Of a stretch of DNA of 64,000 nt, positions 45,603-56,718 are shown piece after piece; position 1 is the stretch's first letter; each line of letters opens with the position of its first letter. The notes under the pieces are model-generated. The model did not search any database and was not told the origin of the DNA. It saw only the letters and a program-made list of their open reading frames with translations. Origin of the DNA: Costus lasius (lineage: Eukaryota; Streptophyta; Magnoliopsida; Zingiberales; Costaceae); contig JANVAS020000203.1 in the NCBI GenBank assembly GCA_027563935.2, positions 6,448,001 to 6,512,000 on the forward strand, read 5' to 3'. The position numbers were made by a program, and so were the translations under genes.

Positions 45603-47149
45603 GGTTCCATTTCTTGCATGGCATTTAGGGTAATTTACTTTTCAATAAAACATGCATCATGTAGACATTTTGGCCAGTCCACTTGTAGTAGGTGGTGCAT
45701 TGTAATTCATGAACTTATGTATTCTTGCATCATAAGTAGTGCATGTAGGCATTAGGATCATTTTGGCAGGTCAATCAGGAAAGGAGCAGCTCAAGATCCA
45801 GCTCAATAACACTCAAAGTCCACTCACCAAGTTCAGCTCCAGAAAAGGAAAGAAGACTTCAAAGTCCAAGTTCACTTCAAAGCCAAGCTATGACTCACTT
45901 GCCATCCTTGTTTGGGCGCATATTCAAGAGATCAAATCAGCCACCTTATCATGATATGCGCCAACCTCTATTCCCATCAAGAAATGCATTCAATTCCCTC
46001 ATCCATCAAGATCCAAAATCAAAGGGAACCTCCATCAAGATCCACAATCAAAGGAGAGCATTTATGAAGACATTTATGTTGAGTTGCCATCTCTTGTTGC
46101 CGCCCAAGCTCTCATGGAAAGGATTCGAAATTTGAAATCCTTATCCATGCGCCAACAAACATTATGAAGACACTCTCATCGCCCATTTAATGAATTGCCA
46201 AGAGAAGATCATCCATAGAAGGAAGCTCTTAAAGAGGATTTGCGCCCACCTCCTCATGATGATTTTGAATTTCAAACTCCATCCATCTTTGTAGAAGGCG
46301 CATGGAAGCAAATGACTATCCTGCCCTAGCTCCATCTCGCCTATAAAAGCATAGTCTTCCCCCTTGTATTCGATTACCTCTTGATGAAATATACTGTCTA
46401 TTAGTTGCCTAGCTTAATTAATTGTGTTAGTGTTCAAGTTCTCTTTAGCCGAGCCTTTTCTCCCTCTTCTAGTTCTTCACCGAAACCCTAAGAAGCCTCC
46501 TTCTTGTTTGTGTGCGCCACCACAAGGAGTCCTTCTTCACCCTCGGTTTGGAGCAAGAAGAAAAGCATCCTCGGCTTCAAGGAGTTCTCACCCTCTCAGA
46601 TAAGTCTCCTTCTTCTTTACACTTCTTATTTTAACTCTAAGAACTCTTCTCTACACTCATATTGGTTTATTTACATTGTAGCTTGCGCTTGGAGTGAGTA
46701 AAGAAGGGGCGCCTTCCCCCTTCCTTCTCTTTCTCCCCCTCCTTCTCTTTAGTTGCTTAGGATTAGCAAGGGAACTTGTGAGGCTTAACCTCACCCCTTG
46801 ATTTGTTTTTGTATTAAAATCCGTGACCTGTACGGATCATCTGTGTTTGCTTGTAAGCTCCACCCTACACCTTCCATCAGAGTTGGACCGGTGAAGATCG
46901 GGAAGCACAGCCCTTCAATTCTCAAGGGCTGCACTGTAAGCTTATCTTCCAGCATTTACAGCTTTCTAGTGTAGTTTTGAATTCCTGTCTTTAGTTTAAC
47001 TCGGATTTTTCCTATATTTAAAATACAAAAAAATTAGTTTCTTAATCTCGTTAGTATAATTGCGGTTTTCTCTTATTATTAAACTAGCTATAAAATCAGT
47101 TTTCAAAAATCGTTGTTTGAATGCTTTAGAACCCCCCCGTCCTACATCA
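45527..47149 (+). repeat. 3' LTR of Gypsy G (1623 bp)
   Basis: Starts TGATGGAGGCAATAGCCC and ends CCTACATCA. The first 76 bp encode the end of Pol. TATA box at 46342-46349. It differs from the 5' LTR at about four places (for example GTAGCC/ATAGCC and ATTG/ACTG). Confidence 0.94.
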
Positions 47150-48330
47150 ATTAGCAAGTATCAAAATAGCGCATAGATATTCTTAGAATTTTAAGCTTGC
47201 ATTTAGATGATAAGAGGAGAATGAAATGGGAACACCTGAGGTCCCCTTAGGGAGGGGACCAAACCCCTTCATGGCCTTCAATCAATGGCTTTCAGGAGTG
47301 ATCTCAAGTTGAAGGTTGGAGTATGTGCAGGTACTTCTAGTTTCAGCAACTTAGCAAGAACTAAGAACTGGTGGAAGGGCTTTCGGCTCACCTTCAAGGG
47401 ACAAGGAAGAGGTGCCAAAGGCTCACCCTCAAAGGGAATAGGATCAAAGGGGCCGACGGCTCACCCTTACAAGAACACCAAAGGGCCAGTGACACTCCTT
47501 GAAGCAAGCTCAATGCTAATGCAAGTAATTTTTCATTCAAAAGATTTCCACTTGTGCAACTATAAAATTACATGGACTTTAAAACCTTTACTCCCAATGA
47601 CTATATTTCCAATGGCGTTTGGTCTTCCTCAATGTGGTAGCAATGCGATTACCAGCCTACTTTTGATTGGTAGTGGTGGCCGGTGAAAGTATTTGAGCGG
47701 GATATTCCTTTGCGCATGCTTGGACATCTGGTAAGAATGGTCTTTGACGTGACATTCATACTTGAGTGGCTGAGGCATGGCTTTATCTTGGATTTGATCA
47801 TCTTGGAGGTGGTTGCATGCATTGTGAACATGGCTTGGCTTGGTTTAATTACTTGTTGGCCGAGAGTGGATGCAGCTTGAGTGTGATACTGGTAGCCGAA
47901 AATGTGGAGCTTTGCTAGTTGGAGTTTACTTCCTTGACTGATGTTGACTCCCATATTTGATGTTGAAGATATTGCCTTGAAGATGTTGACTCTTTGATTT
48001 GGTGTTACAGCTTGCTTGCGAGATTGTCATGAACGTTGGGAAACATTGGTGCCATGTAGGTGCATTATAGGTGATATAAACCTAGGCTACAACACCCTAT
48101 TACATCAACTTCAAATAAAATAAAATAAAGACTTGGAAAGTAAATCCTAGGCTAAGTCCTAACTACAACATGAAACATCCAAAGCAGGAAATTAAATTGT
48201 CTTACAAAATTGTTCTACCAAACTAGTCTTATTACAAAACAAGACTAGGTATAACCAAATAGTGAAATGTCATCAAGTCTGAATGTTGAAAGTAACATAA
48301 TTTAATTCTTGAAGATGCTCCTACATCAGA

Positions 48331-48698
48331 GAAGCTTTGTGTTTACACATGGTAGCTTGTTCCAGTCAAACCACAGTTATAGTCCAACTATTGTAGTAGT
48401 AATGCTAGAAGCAGTGGGAGCTTCAAAGCAGACTACTAGAAGTAGAGTATGTTGATGCTTTTAGGAAGCAGTTTGAATTAGTTGGGGTTCTTTACCGAAT
48501 TTCACAAGATTCAAACGACATACTCAAATGCTTATACCTTGTCTTGGGGACAGAGGTGTTAAGGACATAGCAGATTTTGACATTGACATAGTAGGCCCAT
48601 TAATTCGATGCTCTGGTGCAGCCGAAGCATGGTAGGTCATGCGCAGGATATGACATTGAGGTTACTCAACAAGCATAGTCCTAGTGTAAGTGGGAAAT
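48331..48698 (+). pseudogene. 3' end of Copia D before its LTR
   Basis: Eroded sequence ending in a Copia-type purine tract, GTAAGTGGGAAAT (48686-48698), directly before the LTR. No frame survives; the tract and the LTR start make the assignment. Confidence 0.6.
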
Positions 48699-50316
48699 TG
48701 TTGGGGTTTATGCCCTATGGTTTATAAATGGTCCGATGGGATGTGTGTCATATCTATATTTGATAGTAGACATATCCGGGCATGGTCGTTGTTATGCACC
48801 TTGTACATCTACCGCATATGTACATTTGCATAGACAATGTCCAAAGAGATAGATTTATATAGTCTCTGTTCTTGTCCCTGGTCGAGAATCATAGTCGATA
48901 TGGGATAGCTTTGATTCATTTGAGACTGGTATATGCGCTGGTTGAGCACAGGTTGGTAATGTAGGCATATGAGTATATTAAGGGAGATATACTGGACTGA
49001 CCCACTGTGAGGATTCATCTTGGTGTCAAAAGATGATTATCACAGTGACATAGGTATGTATGTCCTAGACTGGAGGGCATTGATATCTTTATATGGTGAG
49101 GGATATACTTTGATACAACCTAACACTTCACCGTAACAGGGAAGTCATAACAGTTCTCATTAGGTATATCACAAGCCATAGGAGAGATTCAATGTGCCAA
49201 AAGAGGATTTGCCCCTTCATTGCCAGGAAGCTTAATGTCCATGGCGCCCCTATATGGATGCATGACTGAAAGTGTATGGTCATACCTAGGTGAGAACTTG
49301 ATTTAGTCATGACCATTTGATTGAGTTAAGCAAGTGTGGAAAACTTGTCCAGTCTAGACATCAGCCTGACAAAAGGACAAAAGTTGTACATGTACTTTGT
49401 CATAGTTTCAGGGGTTGTCCATGATGACTCCATTCTGATGACTTGGCTAGCAATGACGTATTGCTAGGTCCCACTCATTGCTTGTGATGATTTAGGGTCA
49501 TCACTGTCAACATCTGAAGAACCTACAAGGTCACACACCTAGACACTCGAGGTCTCATACTGATCGGATAACCTTAGATCGAATCATTGTGTGATTTAGA
49601 TCATTTTGGGAGACTGATGCTTTGAGATTTCTTCTATGGTTATGATATTTTATTTAGTTCATGTTTGACCACTAGTTGACCCCGTGTGAACCACTTTTGA
49701 CCTTTGTTAACTTGTGTTGTCAAAATGAGTCAAACAAGGGTCTTAGTGCAAGTTTGAACATGATACTTACGTAACATGAATAAATAAGATTATTAATTGG
49801 CAAGAGAATTTTTCTCTTGGCTAATTAAAAGGCCTAGGCACATTTTGCATTAAATATATATTAATATATTTAGTGATAGGTGCCTACATGATTAAATAAA
49901 TAATATATTTGCTAATTTGAGGTTAAGCAAATTTAATTAAAATTTTATTCATGCTTGACCAATTTGACATAATATATTTAATTGATTTATTCATGACTTG
50001 GCCTAGGTGCATTCTTCATTCTATTTTAATATATCTATATATTAAATTTAATGAAAAATAATACCAGGAATAGCTAGTTGATCTATTATAAATAGAGTGG
50101 CTCTCTTGGGTGATTTCTACACCAGTTCTCTTCTCTCATCTCCTGTTGTCACCTCCCCTCTCCTCTTTGGCGTGAGGGTTTTCAAGGTGATAACAAATAG
50201 AAGATTTTGCTTCAAGGTTGGCACAAGTGGTAGTGCTACCCACTACTTGTCGCCAACACTCCCCCTTCCTCTTGGCGCTAGATCTTGGTGATTGGCACAA
50301 GTTGAGAATTTCCTAC
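48699..50316 (+). repeat. 3' LTR of Copia D, truncated by element H
   Basis: It starts TGTTGGGGTTTATGCCC, a variant of the E LTR start, and its inverted relative ends at 52270. A TATA box, TATAAATA, lies at 50087-50094. It stops abruptly at ...TTTCCTAC before the inverted LTR of H; CCTAC (50312-50316) may be H's TSD. The right edge is inferred. Confidence 0.7.
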
Positions 50317-52270
50317 TGGGAAACCCCGAGGAAAATATTAAAAATTTTACATACAATACAAATACACAACGGAAGCTTATCCGCCGGTCCCAAAAACCCA
50401 ATGGATCACTCTTGCGAGGGGGTCGACATAATGTAGTAAGAAAGTACCTAGAGCAAGTGCAAGTCGATGTCGAGGTAGGCACCGAAGTGTGCACCCTCTG
50501 TAGTCTCACACACATGGATGCCTCAAGTTCTCTTCTTCCATTTCCGGTGCTAGCCTTGGGAAGAAGAACCAAGCCTTAGCCTCCTCCTTTGATCACTTGC
50601 ACCACCTTCAAGAGAAGTTGCACCAACGTGAAAGGAGAGGGAGATCAAGCCGCCAAGAGTTTCCACCAACTTGCGCCAAGAGGAGAAGATGGAGAAGAGT
50701 TGCGGTGTGGAAGGAGGAAGAGTATGCACCACTAGATCCGTTGCTCTCGCCCTTTGATTGCTCACGCCAAGAGGTGGAGGTTGCTCTTGCATATGATGAA
50801 GACACATACTACAAAGGGGCAGCAATACAGTCATATTGGCACAAAACACATGGAGAGATTCGGCTAGGGTTTGTGGAGGCAATTAGGGTTAAGTGAAAAG
50901 GAAAAACACCATGCCTTTTCCATAATCACCTTCTTATTAGCCATATGCGCCAAAGACCTTCCAAAGAAGTTCTTCTAGCCATATCGCCCCCAAGAGTAGC
51001 CATATAGGCAAGCATACCATCCAAGGATGAAGGGGAGGCGCCAAAAGCTTCCTAATGAAGCATAAGGTGCCAACACTTCCCCATTATACCCATAGGTGCC
51101 TAATGAGGTTAATTTCTCCCCACTATACCCTTTAGCCCTCTTATCTCTTCATGACAACTTCTCATTGGGCCTCATTGGGTAATGAGCTAGCCCAAACTTC
51201 ATTGCACAAGTTGATTAAGCCATTGGATCCTATCTAATGCAGCCGTAACTCAAGTGTGACCAACCATGGTCAATTTCGGGTCAACCTACTAAAAATGAAG
51301 TTTAGCTCCAATAACTCTCTTCTATCTCATCAAGCCCATTGGCGCTGATGAAATCTCCCAAATAGATCCGGATTATCCAATAACTCGATCATAGGGCTTC
51401 TTGATCAATATGAGAACTCGAGTATCAAGGTGTGTGACCCTGTAGGTTCCTCTGACGTTGGCAGTGTTGACCTAAGGTCACCACAAACAGTGAGTGACAC
51501 ATAGCAATGCATCGCTGCTACCCAAGTCATTGGAATGGATATCGACATCGACATCACCATCATCGCAACTAGGTACATATGCATTACAATCTCTTTGCCA
51601 AATTGATATCCAATTGGACAAGTGTGTCACCACTTATTTTTACACAATCTCATGGTTATACCTAAATCAGGTACTCACCTGGGTATGGCCATACACTTTC
51701 AGTCATAGAACCATAGGGAGGCCCCATGAATATCATGCTTCCCTCATGAAGGGGCAAATCCTCTGTCTGTACATTAACCTTCTTGTATGGGTCGTTGCAT
51801 GCTCAATGACAACCATTATGAACTCCCAACTATGGTGAGGTGTTAGCTTGTATCAAAGCATGTTCCTAATCATACAGAAGAGTCAATGACCTCAAGTCAA
51901 GTGATCAATGCATCTCATGTCACTTGTGAGGATAACTCATGACATTAAGTTATTGCCTCATAGCGGGTCAGTCTAGTATATCTATCACTGATATATCCAT
52001 ATGTCTACGTTAGCACCTCATGCCTAACTAGCCCATATACTAGTCTCACAAGTACCATAGCTATCCCATATCCACTAAGGTACATTGACTAGGGACTAGA
52101 GTTTGAGCACAATTCCAATCTATCTCTAGGGACATTATTATGTAAGAACACAATCGCATATGTAAACTAAACATGATAATGACAATGCCAAAATGATATA
52201 TATAAGAAATATCAATGTCAAGTGGTACAAAGATAGACCAAAACTAGGTCTTAGGGCATAAACACCAACA
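50317..52270 (-). repeat. 3' LTR of Copia H (about 1954 bp)
   Basis: It ends at AACACCAACA (52270), next to the inverted purine tract ATCTCCCACTTGCACTT. The other end, TGGGAAACCCC at 50317, is my best estimate. The LTR shares blocks with D's LTR, such as the GTATGGCCATAC region near 51690. Frames of up to 114 codons in it look accidental. Confidence 0.72.
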
Positions 52271-52287
52271 ATCTCCCACTTGCACTT

Positions 52288-54119
52288 AGAACTAGAGGTT
52301 GAGGAACCTCAACCCCATATGTCTCGTATGACCATCATACTTCTGCTACTCCAAAGCTTTAATTAGTGGGTCTACTAGATTGTTCTTTATGCCAATTCTA
52401 CTAACCTTGACATCACCTCGGTCAATGTTCTCTCTAATCAAGTGAAATATCCTGAGTATATGTTTACACCTTTGATGAGACCGTGGTTCCTTTGCCTGTG
52501 CCATAGCCCCATTCTTGTCACAATAGAGTTCAATGGGATCCATAGCAGTTGGAACCACCTGAAGATCAAAAATAAACTTTCTTATCCAAACGGCTTCTTT
52601 GGCCGCCTCAGAAGCGGCGATATACTCAGCCTTGGTTGTAGAATTAGATATGGGGGATTGCTTGAAGCTTTTCAAGAAAATAGTCCCTCCATTCATCTTG
52701 AACATATAGCCTGCCTATGATCTGAAGTCGCTAGGGTCAGACTAGAATGACGCATCAGTGTAGCCTTGAACACTGAGCTCTTCCTGTCCCCCATAGACCA
52801 AGAACAAATCCTTAATTCTTCTCAGATACTTTAGGATGTTCTTTATAGCCATCTAGTGTTGCAGACCTGGATTGGATTGATATCGGCTAGTTATGCTCAC
52901 AGCATAAGCCATATCTGGTCTAGTACACAACATTGCATTCATGATCGAGCCTATTGCTGAAGCATAGGGCACTCGATTCATGTCTTCCCTCTCAGCCTGT
53001 GTAGGGGGGGGGGACACTAGCTCTTTGAGAGAGTGAGGTCATGTCTCACTGGAAGGTATCCTTTCTTGGATTGCTCCAAGTTGAACCTCTAGAGGACCTT
53101 ATTAATATAGGTAATTTGACTAAGGGCTAGGAGCCTCTTGGGTCTATCCCGATAGATCCTGACGCCTAGGATATAGGCGGTCTCCCATAAGTCTTTCATC
53201 TCAAAACACTTCCCTAACCATATCTTCATATACTGAAGACCAGGGATGTCGTTTCCAATGAGCAGTATGTCATTGACATAGAAGACCAGAAATGTCACCA
53301 AGCTCCCACTGAATTTTCTTTGCACACAGGCGTCATCTTCGCTTTTGGTAAAGCCATAATCTCTCACAGCTTTATCAAATGAAAGATTCCAACTTCGAGA
53401 TGCTTACTTTAATCCATAAATGGATTTCTTTGGCCTGCATACCTTATTGGCATCTACATGATGGATGAAGTTCTTAGGTTGCATCATATACACATCCTCT
53501 GTCAGCTTCTTGTTAAGGAACGCTGTCTTAACATCCATCTGCCATGTCTCATAATCATGATATGAAGCTATAGCAAGCAGAATCTGAATGAATTTGATCA
53601 TGGCAACTGGCGAGAAGGTTTTATCATAGTCCACCCTGTGGACCTATCTGAATCCTTTAACCACAAGCCTACCCTTATAGGTAACTATATTGCCATTCAT
53701 GTTAGTCTTCCTTTTGAAGACCTATTTACAGCCTATGGGTTTTATCCCATCAGGCAGCTCAACCAAATCCCAGACTTGGTTAGCTGACAAGGAATCCATC
53801 TCGGATATCATAGCTTGAAGCCATTTCTCGAAGTTCGGTCCAGTGACCGCCTCATCATAAGTCCTGGGCTCATCCTCAATGATGAAGATTCTATTGTGTT
53901 GGGTCAGCAGTGACCCATAACTCTCAAGTGCATGACGAATCCTCCCAGACCTATGTGGGACCTATGTCTGAGCCTCAGGCTACCTAGCAACCGATGCAGG
54001 TGGCTCAAGTTCCATCTCTGTGTCTTGTGGTTGAACTTGGACCTTGTCCCATTGACTTATTTCATGAGAAATTCTTTCTCCAGAAAGCTAGCACCCTGAG
54101 CAGCAAAGACATTGCTCTC
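52288..54119 (-). pseudogene. Copia H pol remnant (reverse transcriptase and RNase H)
   Basis: Readable pieces are: 53634-53404 (start of reverse transcriptase, MDYDKTFSPVAM and [11 protein letters not shown]), 53367-53089 (palm, where YVDD has become YVND), and 52705-52346 (RNase H, where TTEAEY has become TTKAEY and CDN is now CDKN). Frames shift between pieces and many stops intervene. Both catalytic changes are G-to-A on the coding strand. Dead. Confidence 0.88.
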
Positions 54120-55760
54120 GGAAGGGGCTAACACCCGGTTAGAGTCTATGGTTGCGCTTGAGGCGTGGATCGATGCGAAGCTTGATGCGCTGTCCGCGCG
54201 ACTAGACGCTCAACAAGCAAGCACACATGCCATGGTCCAGTAGATTTTGGCTGGGATCCAACACCTTATTGGTCAACCCGGGTCCGCGGAGCATGGTTGC
54301 CCGAACTCAGTTAACCATCCGGTGTCCACGAACCCAGTCCCCACTAGAGAGTTGCCCCCGATGGCCACGCCCACACGGCGGCGCATCCACGAGGATGAAT
54401 GGGGTCACTCGCGACATCATGAGGTCCCTAGGAACCCAAGTTATGGTGATGATCCCCTCGATGAGGACGATGTTTGGGCCGCACAAGGGACCTAGCCCGG
54501 CGGCCGTTTTCGCCACACTTGGGCTGCACCTCGAACCCCAGCCCATACCCGCGTTGAGAGCCCTCGGGTGGACGATGACTTCCGTCATTTCATTCGTAAC
54601 ACCCCTACACCATTCACAGGTGGTCTTGACCCCACACAGTTCTTAGATTGGGTCGCGTCCGTTGACGCGTATTTTGATCTTAGCGATTGGCCTCCACACT
54701 CGCAGGATCGGTATGTGCGCACCTTACTTGAGGGGCCTGCACATTTACATTGGGAAAATGTGGAGGGCCAAAATGCGCAGCAAGCTCTTCCCCCGATCAT
54801 TGAGTGGGTGGAGATGCGGTATCGCCTCTACAAGCGTTCTGTACCCCCTTCTTGATTGGTATAGTAGCCTACACCAAGGGTCAGGTACTATCGAGGAGTA
54901 CCGACTCACCTTCGAGACGTTTAAACTCCGTTGCAATTTGCAGGAGGACCCCGAGTTAGTTTTGTCAAAATTCAAGAATGGGCTCCGTGCAGATATCCGC
55001 CGAGCCTTACCCATTTATGGATCGGAGACCCTTGACCAGACTTTTCAGCGCGCTTGAGACATTGAGCAAGACCTTCGTGTCACTACAAGGCGCAATGACC
55101 TTGGCCCCCATAGGCGTCCTCATGCGGGTGGTCCCCCGCAACCCCACCCGCGACTTGAGCGTCCAGAGCCTCGTCCGGACCCGCGACCCGCACCCCCGGC
55201 CCTTCAGCCCCTTAGACGCCCACCCCCTGAGGCTTTGCCTTCTCGGCCCACTTGGGAGGAGAAGGGCAAGGCCCAGCGATCGAAGCCTCTGGCCATATTA
55301 CCTACTACAACTATTTGTAGCCGTGTCACATGTCGCGTGAATGTCACAAGAAGCCCGCTCGAGCCGACACAGGTCCGGCTCGCGTCGCCACCATAACCCC
55401 CGCTGAGCACGATGTTGAGGCGAAGTGTTACACTATTGGCGAGGAGTCGGGTCCGTCCACACTTGTCGTCTGTTGCAACCTTGTGCAGCCTGCGCCTACC
55501 GAGGATTGGAGGCGCTCGGGCATTTTCACGACTTACATTAAGTGCAATGGGCACTCGTGTAAAATCATCATTTTTGGTGGTAGTAGCCTGAACGTGGTCT
55601 CTCGAACTGCGGTCACACGTTTCAGCCTTCCCCTGGAACCCCACCCGAGAGCTTACTCTATCGCTTGGGTCGATACCACGAGCCTTCCGGTCACCCACCA
55701 ATGTCAGGTTCCCATCGCGTTTGGGAATTATCGTGAGAAGGTGTTGTGCGACGTTGCGAC
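54120..55760 (+). pseudogene. GC-rich Gypsy remnant I: gag and protease
   Basis: It has clearly higher G+C than its neighbours. Gag pieces are the N-terminal helix (LDALSARLDAQQ), the gag domain in two frames (TPFTGGLDPTQFLDW; then IEEYRLTFETFKLRCNL), and a collapsed zinc knuckle where about 10 bp are lost before MSRECHKK (55330). The protease part follows (EDWRRSGIFTTYIKCNGH), but its catalytic Asp is replaced by Phe (TTT at 55573-55575, IIIFGGSS). It belongs to the G/J branch by sequence order. No LTR is attached and the left edge is an abrupt junction with H. Confidence 0.85.
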
Positions 55761-56270
55761 TATGGACGTATGATAACACATATGATGACACGTATGATGA
55801 CACGTATGTTCGAAGGCCGGGGCTTGGACAACTGACACGTATGATGACATGTACTGCAATGGCGCACAATGCGCTCAACATCCTTACGGAGGGAAAGCCA
55901 AAAGTGATGGGAACGTCGCAACGTCGCACAACACCTTCTCACGATAGTTCCCAAACGCGATGGGAACCTGACATTGGTGGGTGACCGGAAGGCTCGTGGT
56001 GTCGACCCAGGCAATAGAGTAAGGTCTCGGGTGGGGTTCCAGGGGAAGGCCAAAATGCGTGACCGCGGTTCGAGAGACCACGTTCAGGCTACTACCACTG
56101 TCAATGACGATTTTTCCCGAGTGCCCATTGAACTTAATGTAAGTCATGAAAATGCCCGAGCGCCTCCAATCCTCGGTAGGCACGGGCTGCACAAGGTTGC
56201 AACGGACCACAAGTGTGGACGGACCTGACTCCTTGCCACTAGTGTAACACTCCGCCTCAACATTGTGCTC
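55405..56270. repeat. 356-bp inverted repeat (protease region) with 154-bp spacer
   Basis: Arm 1 is 55405-55760, arm 2 is 55915-56270 in reverse complement. They have equal length, so there is no net indel, and over 90% identity by eye. The spacer holds an integrase zinc-finger relic on the minus strand and 12-bp units ACGTATGATGAC (55766-55801 and 55837-55848). RNA from either strand could fold into a long hairpin. Confidence 0.9.
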
Positions 56271-56272
56271 AG
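55776..56272 (-). pseudogene. Inverted Gypsy I copy: protease joined to integrase zinc finger
   Basis: From 56270 down, the minus strand reads ITEHNVEAECY, then EDWRRSGIF and a normal protease site IVIDSGSSLNVVS, to LCDVAT at 55915. After a frame change it reads RKDVERIVRHCSTC...CQLSKPRPSN, the CxxC end of the HHCC integrase finger. The whole reverse transcriptase and RNase H (well over 1 kb) are missing between them. The upstream side is cut at 56272 by the LTR of J. Confidence 0.82.
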
Positions 56273-56718
56273 TGATGGAGAGACCAACCCTGCCCCTAGA
56301 AGGTCTGGAAGGGTTAGGAGGAAGCCCATCAGATATGGCCTTCCCTCCTAGGCCACCCTCTTTCCTTATTTGCACTTTTCCAAATTGCTTTGAATAAAGC
56401 CCTAGGGCACCCTATAGTTTCCTTATTAGGTCATGCATTATCTCCTAGAATAGCCTACTGGTTTTTGTGTCAATAATTGGGCAGGTTAAAGCCCAGCTCA
56501 AGGGAAGCTAGGAAGCTCAAGCTAAGCCACTCAAAGTGAAGCTCCAATTATGGAAAGAAGCACTTCAACACTTGACTAAAGACTTCAAGTTGAAGGAGCT
56601 CGGATTGAATGCAACTTCACCTTCCAAATCAACCCAAGGCGCCACCTAATAAGAGGAAAATTCAAAATTGAAGAACCAGCCCACAACTTACCAAAGGAGG
56701 AGCCTTCAATGCGCCTAG

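Larger units (their letters stand above)
39092..47149 (+). mobile_element. CRM-like chromovirus G (8058 bp, nearly intact)
   Basis: TSD ATTAG at 39087-39091 and 47150-47154. Two 1623-bp LTRs differ at about four bases by eye, so the insertion is recent. The order is primer-binding site, gag, protease, reverse transcriptase, RNase H, integrase and a chromodomain-like tail, with integrase after RNase H as in Gypsy. Two lesions interrupt translation (a TGA at 41999 and a 10-bp loss near 42884). The CRM-like assignment rests on protein style and on the coding overlap with the 3' LTR. Confidence 0.93.
39033..48325 (-). repeat. N-family LTR, inverted, split by Gypsy G
   Basis: Reading the minus strand, 48325 to 47155 matches the N LTR from TGTAGGAGCATC onward, including the shared TTTTGTAAGACAA block. 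The last part, about 39091-39033, matches the N LTR end around its TAGGTATGTAG block. G was inserted with TSD ATTAG. Net length is about 1230 bp. It is probably a solo LTR in D. TCAGA occurs at 48326-48330 and at 39004-39008, but the latter lies 24 bp outside the apparent LTR edge, so the left boundary is uncertain. Confidence 0.65.
27214..50316 (+). mobile_element. Decayed Copia element D (host of most insertions)
   Basis: The pieces are leader 27214-27674, gag 27675-28531, eroded pol 28532-29595, 38740-39008 and 48331-48698, then a 3' LTR 48699-50316. They are separated by E and by the N-family LTR that holds G. The shared order and strand, and E's clean TSD, support one original element, but after such decay the link of the last pieces is inference. 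The 5' LTR is not in the window, since N entered the leader. Confidence 0.65.
50317..54119 (-). mobile_element. Decayed Copia element H, 3' part
   Basis: On the minus strand: pol remnants 54119-52288, polypurine tract, then 3' LTR 52270-50317. It is related to D and inserted in D's LTR in the opposite direction. Its upstream half is missing: homology stops at 54119 within the integrase-reverse transcriptase linker (FLEKEFL block) and GC-rich Gypsy sequence starts without any LTR, so the junction is a deletion or rearrangement. Confidence 0.8.

Noticed and set aside
47285..47686. A 133-codon plus-strand frame after Gypsy G.
   Set aside because: It lies in the inverted N-family LTR and has no counterpart frame in the N LTR at 25818-27213.
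50097..50896. Several 64-110 codon frames on both strands around the D/H LTR junction.
   Set aside because: They overlap each other, lie in LTR ends, and match no family I know.
54227..54646. A 139-codon plus-strand frame in the GC-rich block.
   Set aside because: Gag similarity is in other frames (54247-54495 and 54568-54855); this one is out of register.
55204..55929. A 241-codon minus-strand frame.
   Set aside because: It is the complement of the GC-rich gag-protease remnant and inverted repeat; long shadow frames are expected in GC-rich coding sequence.
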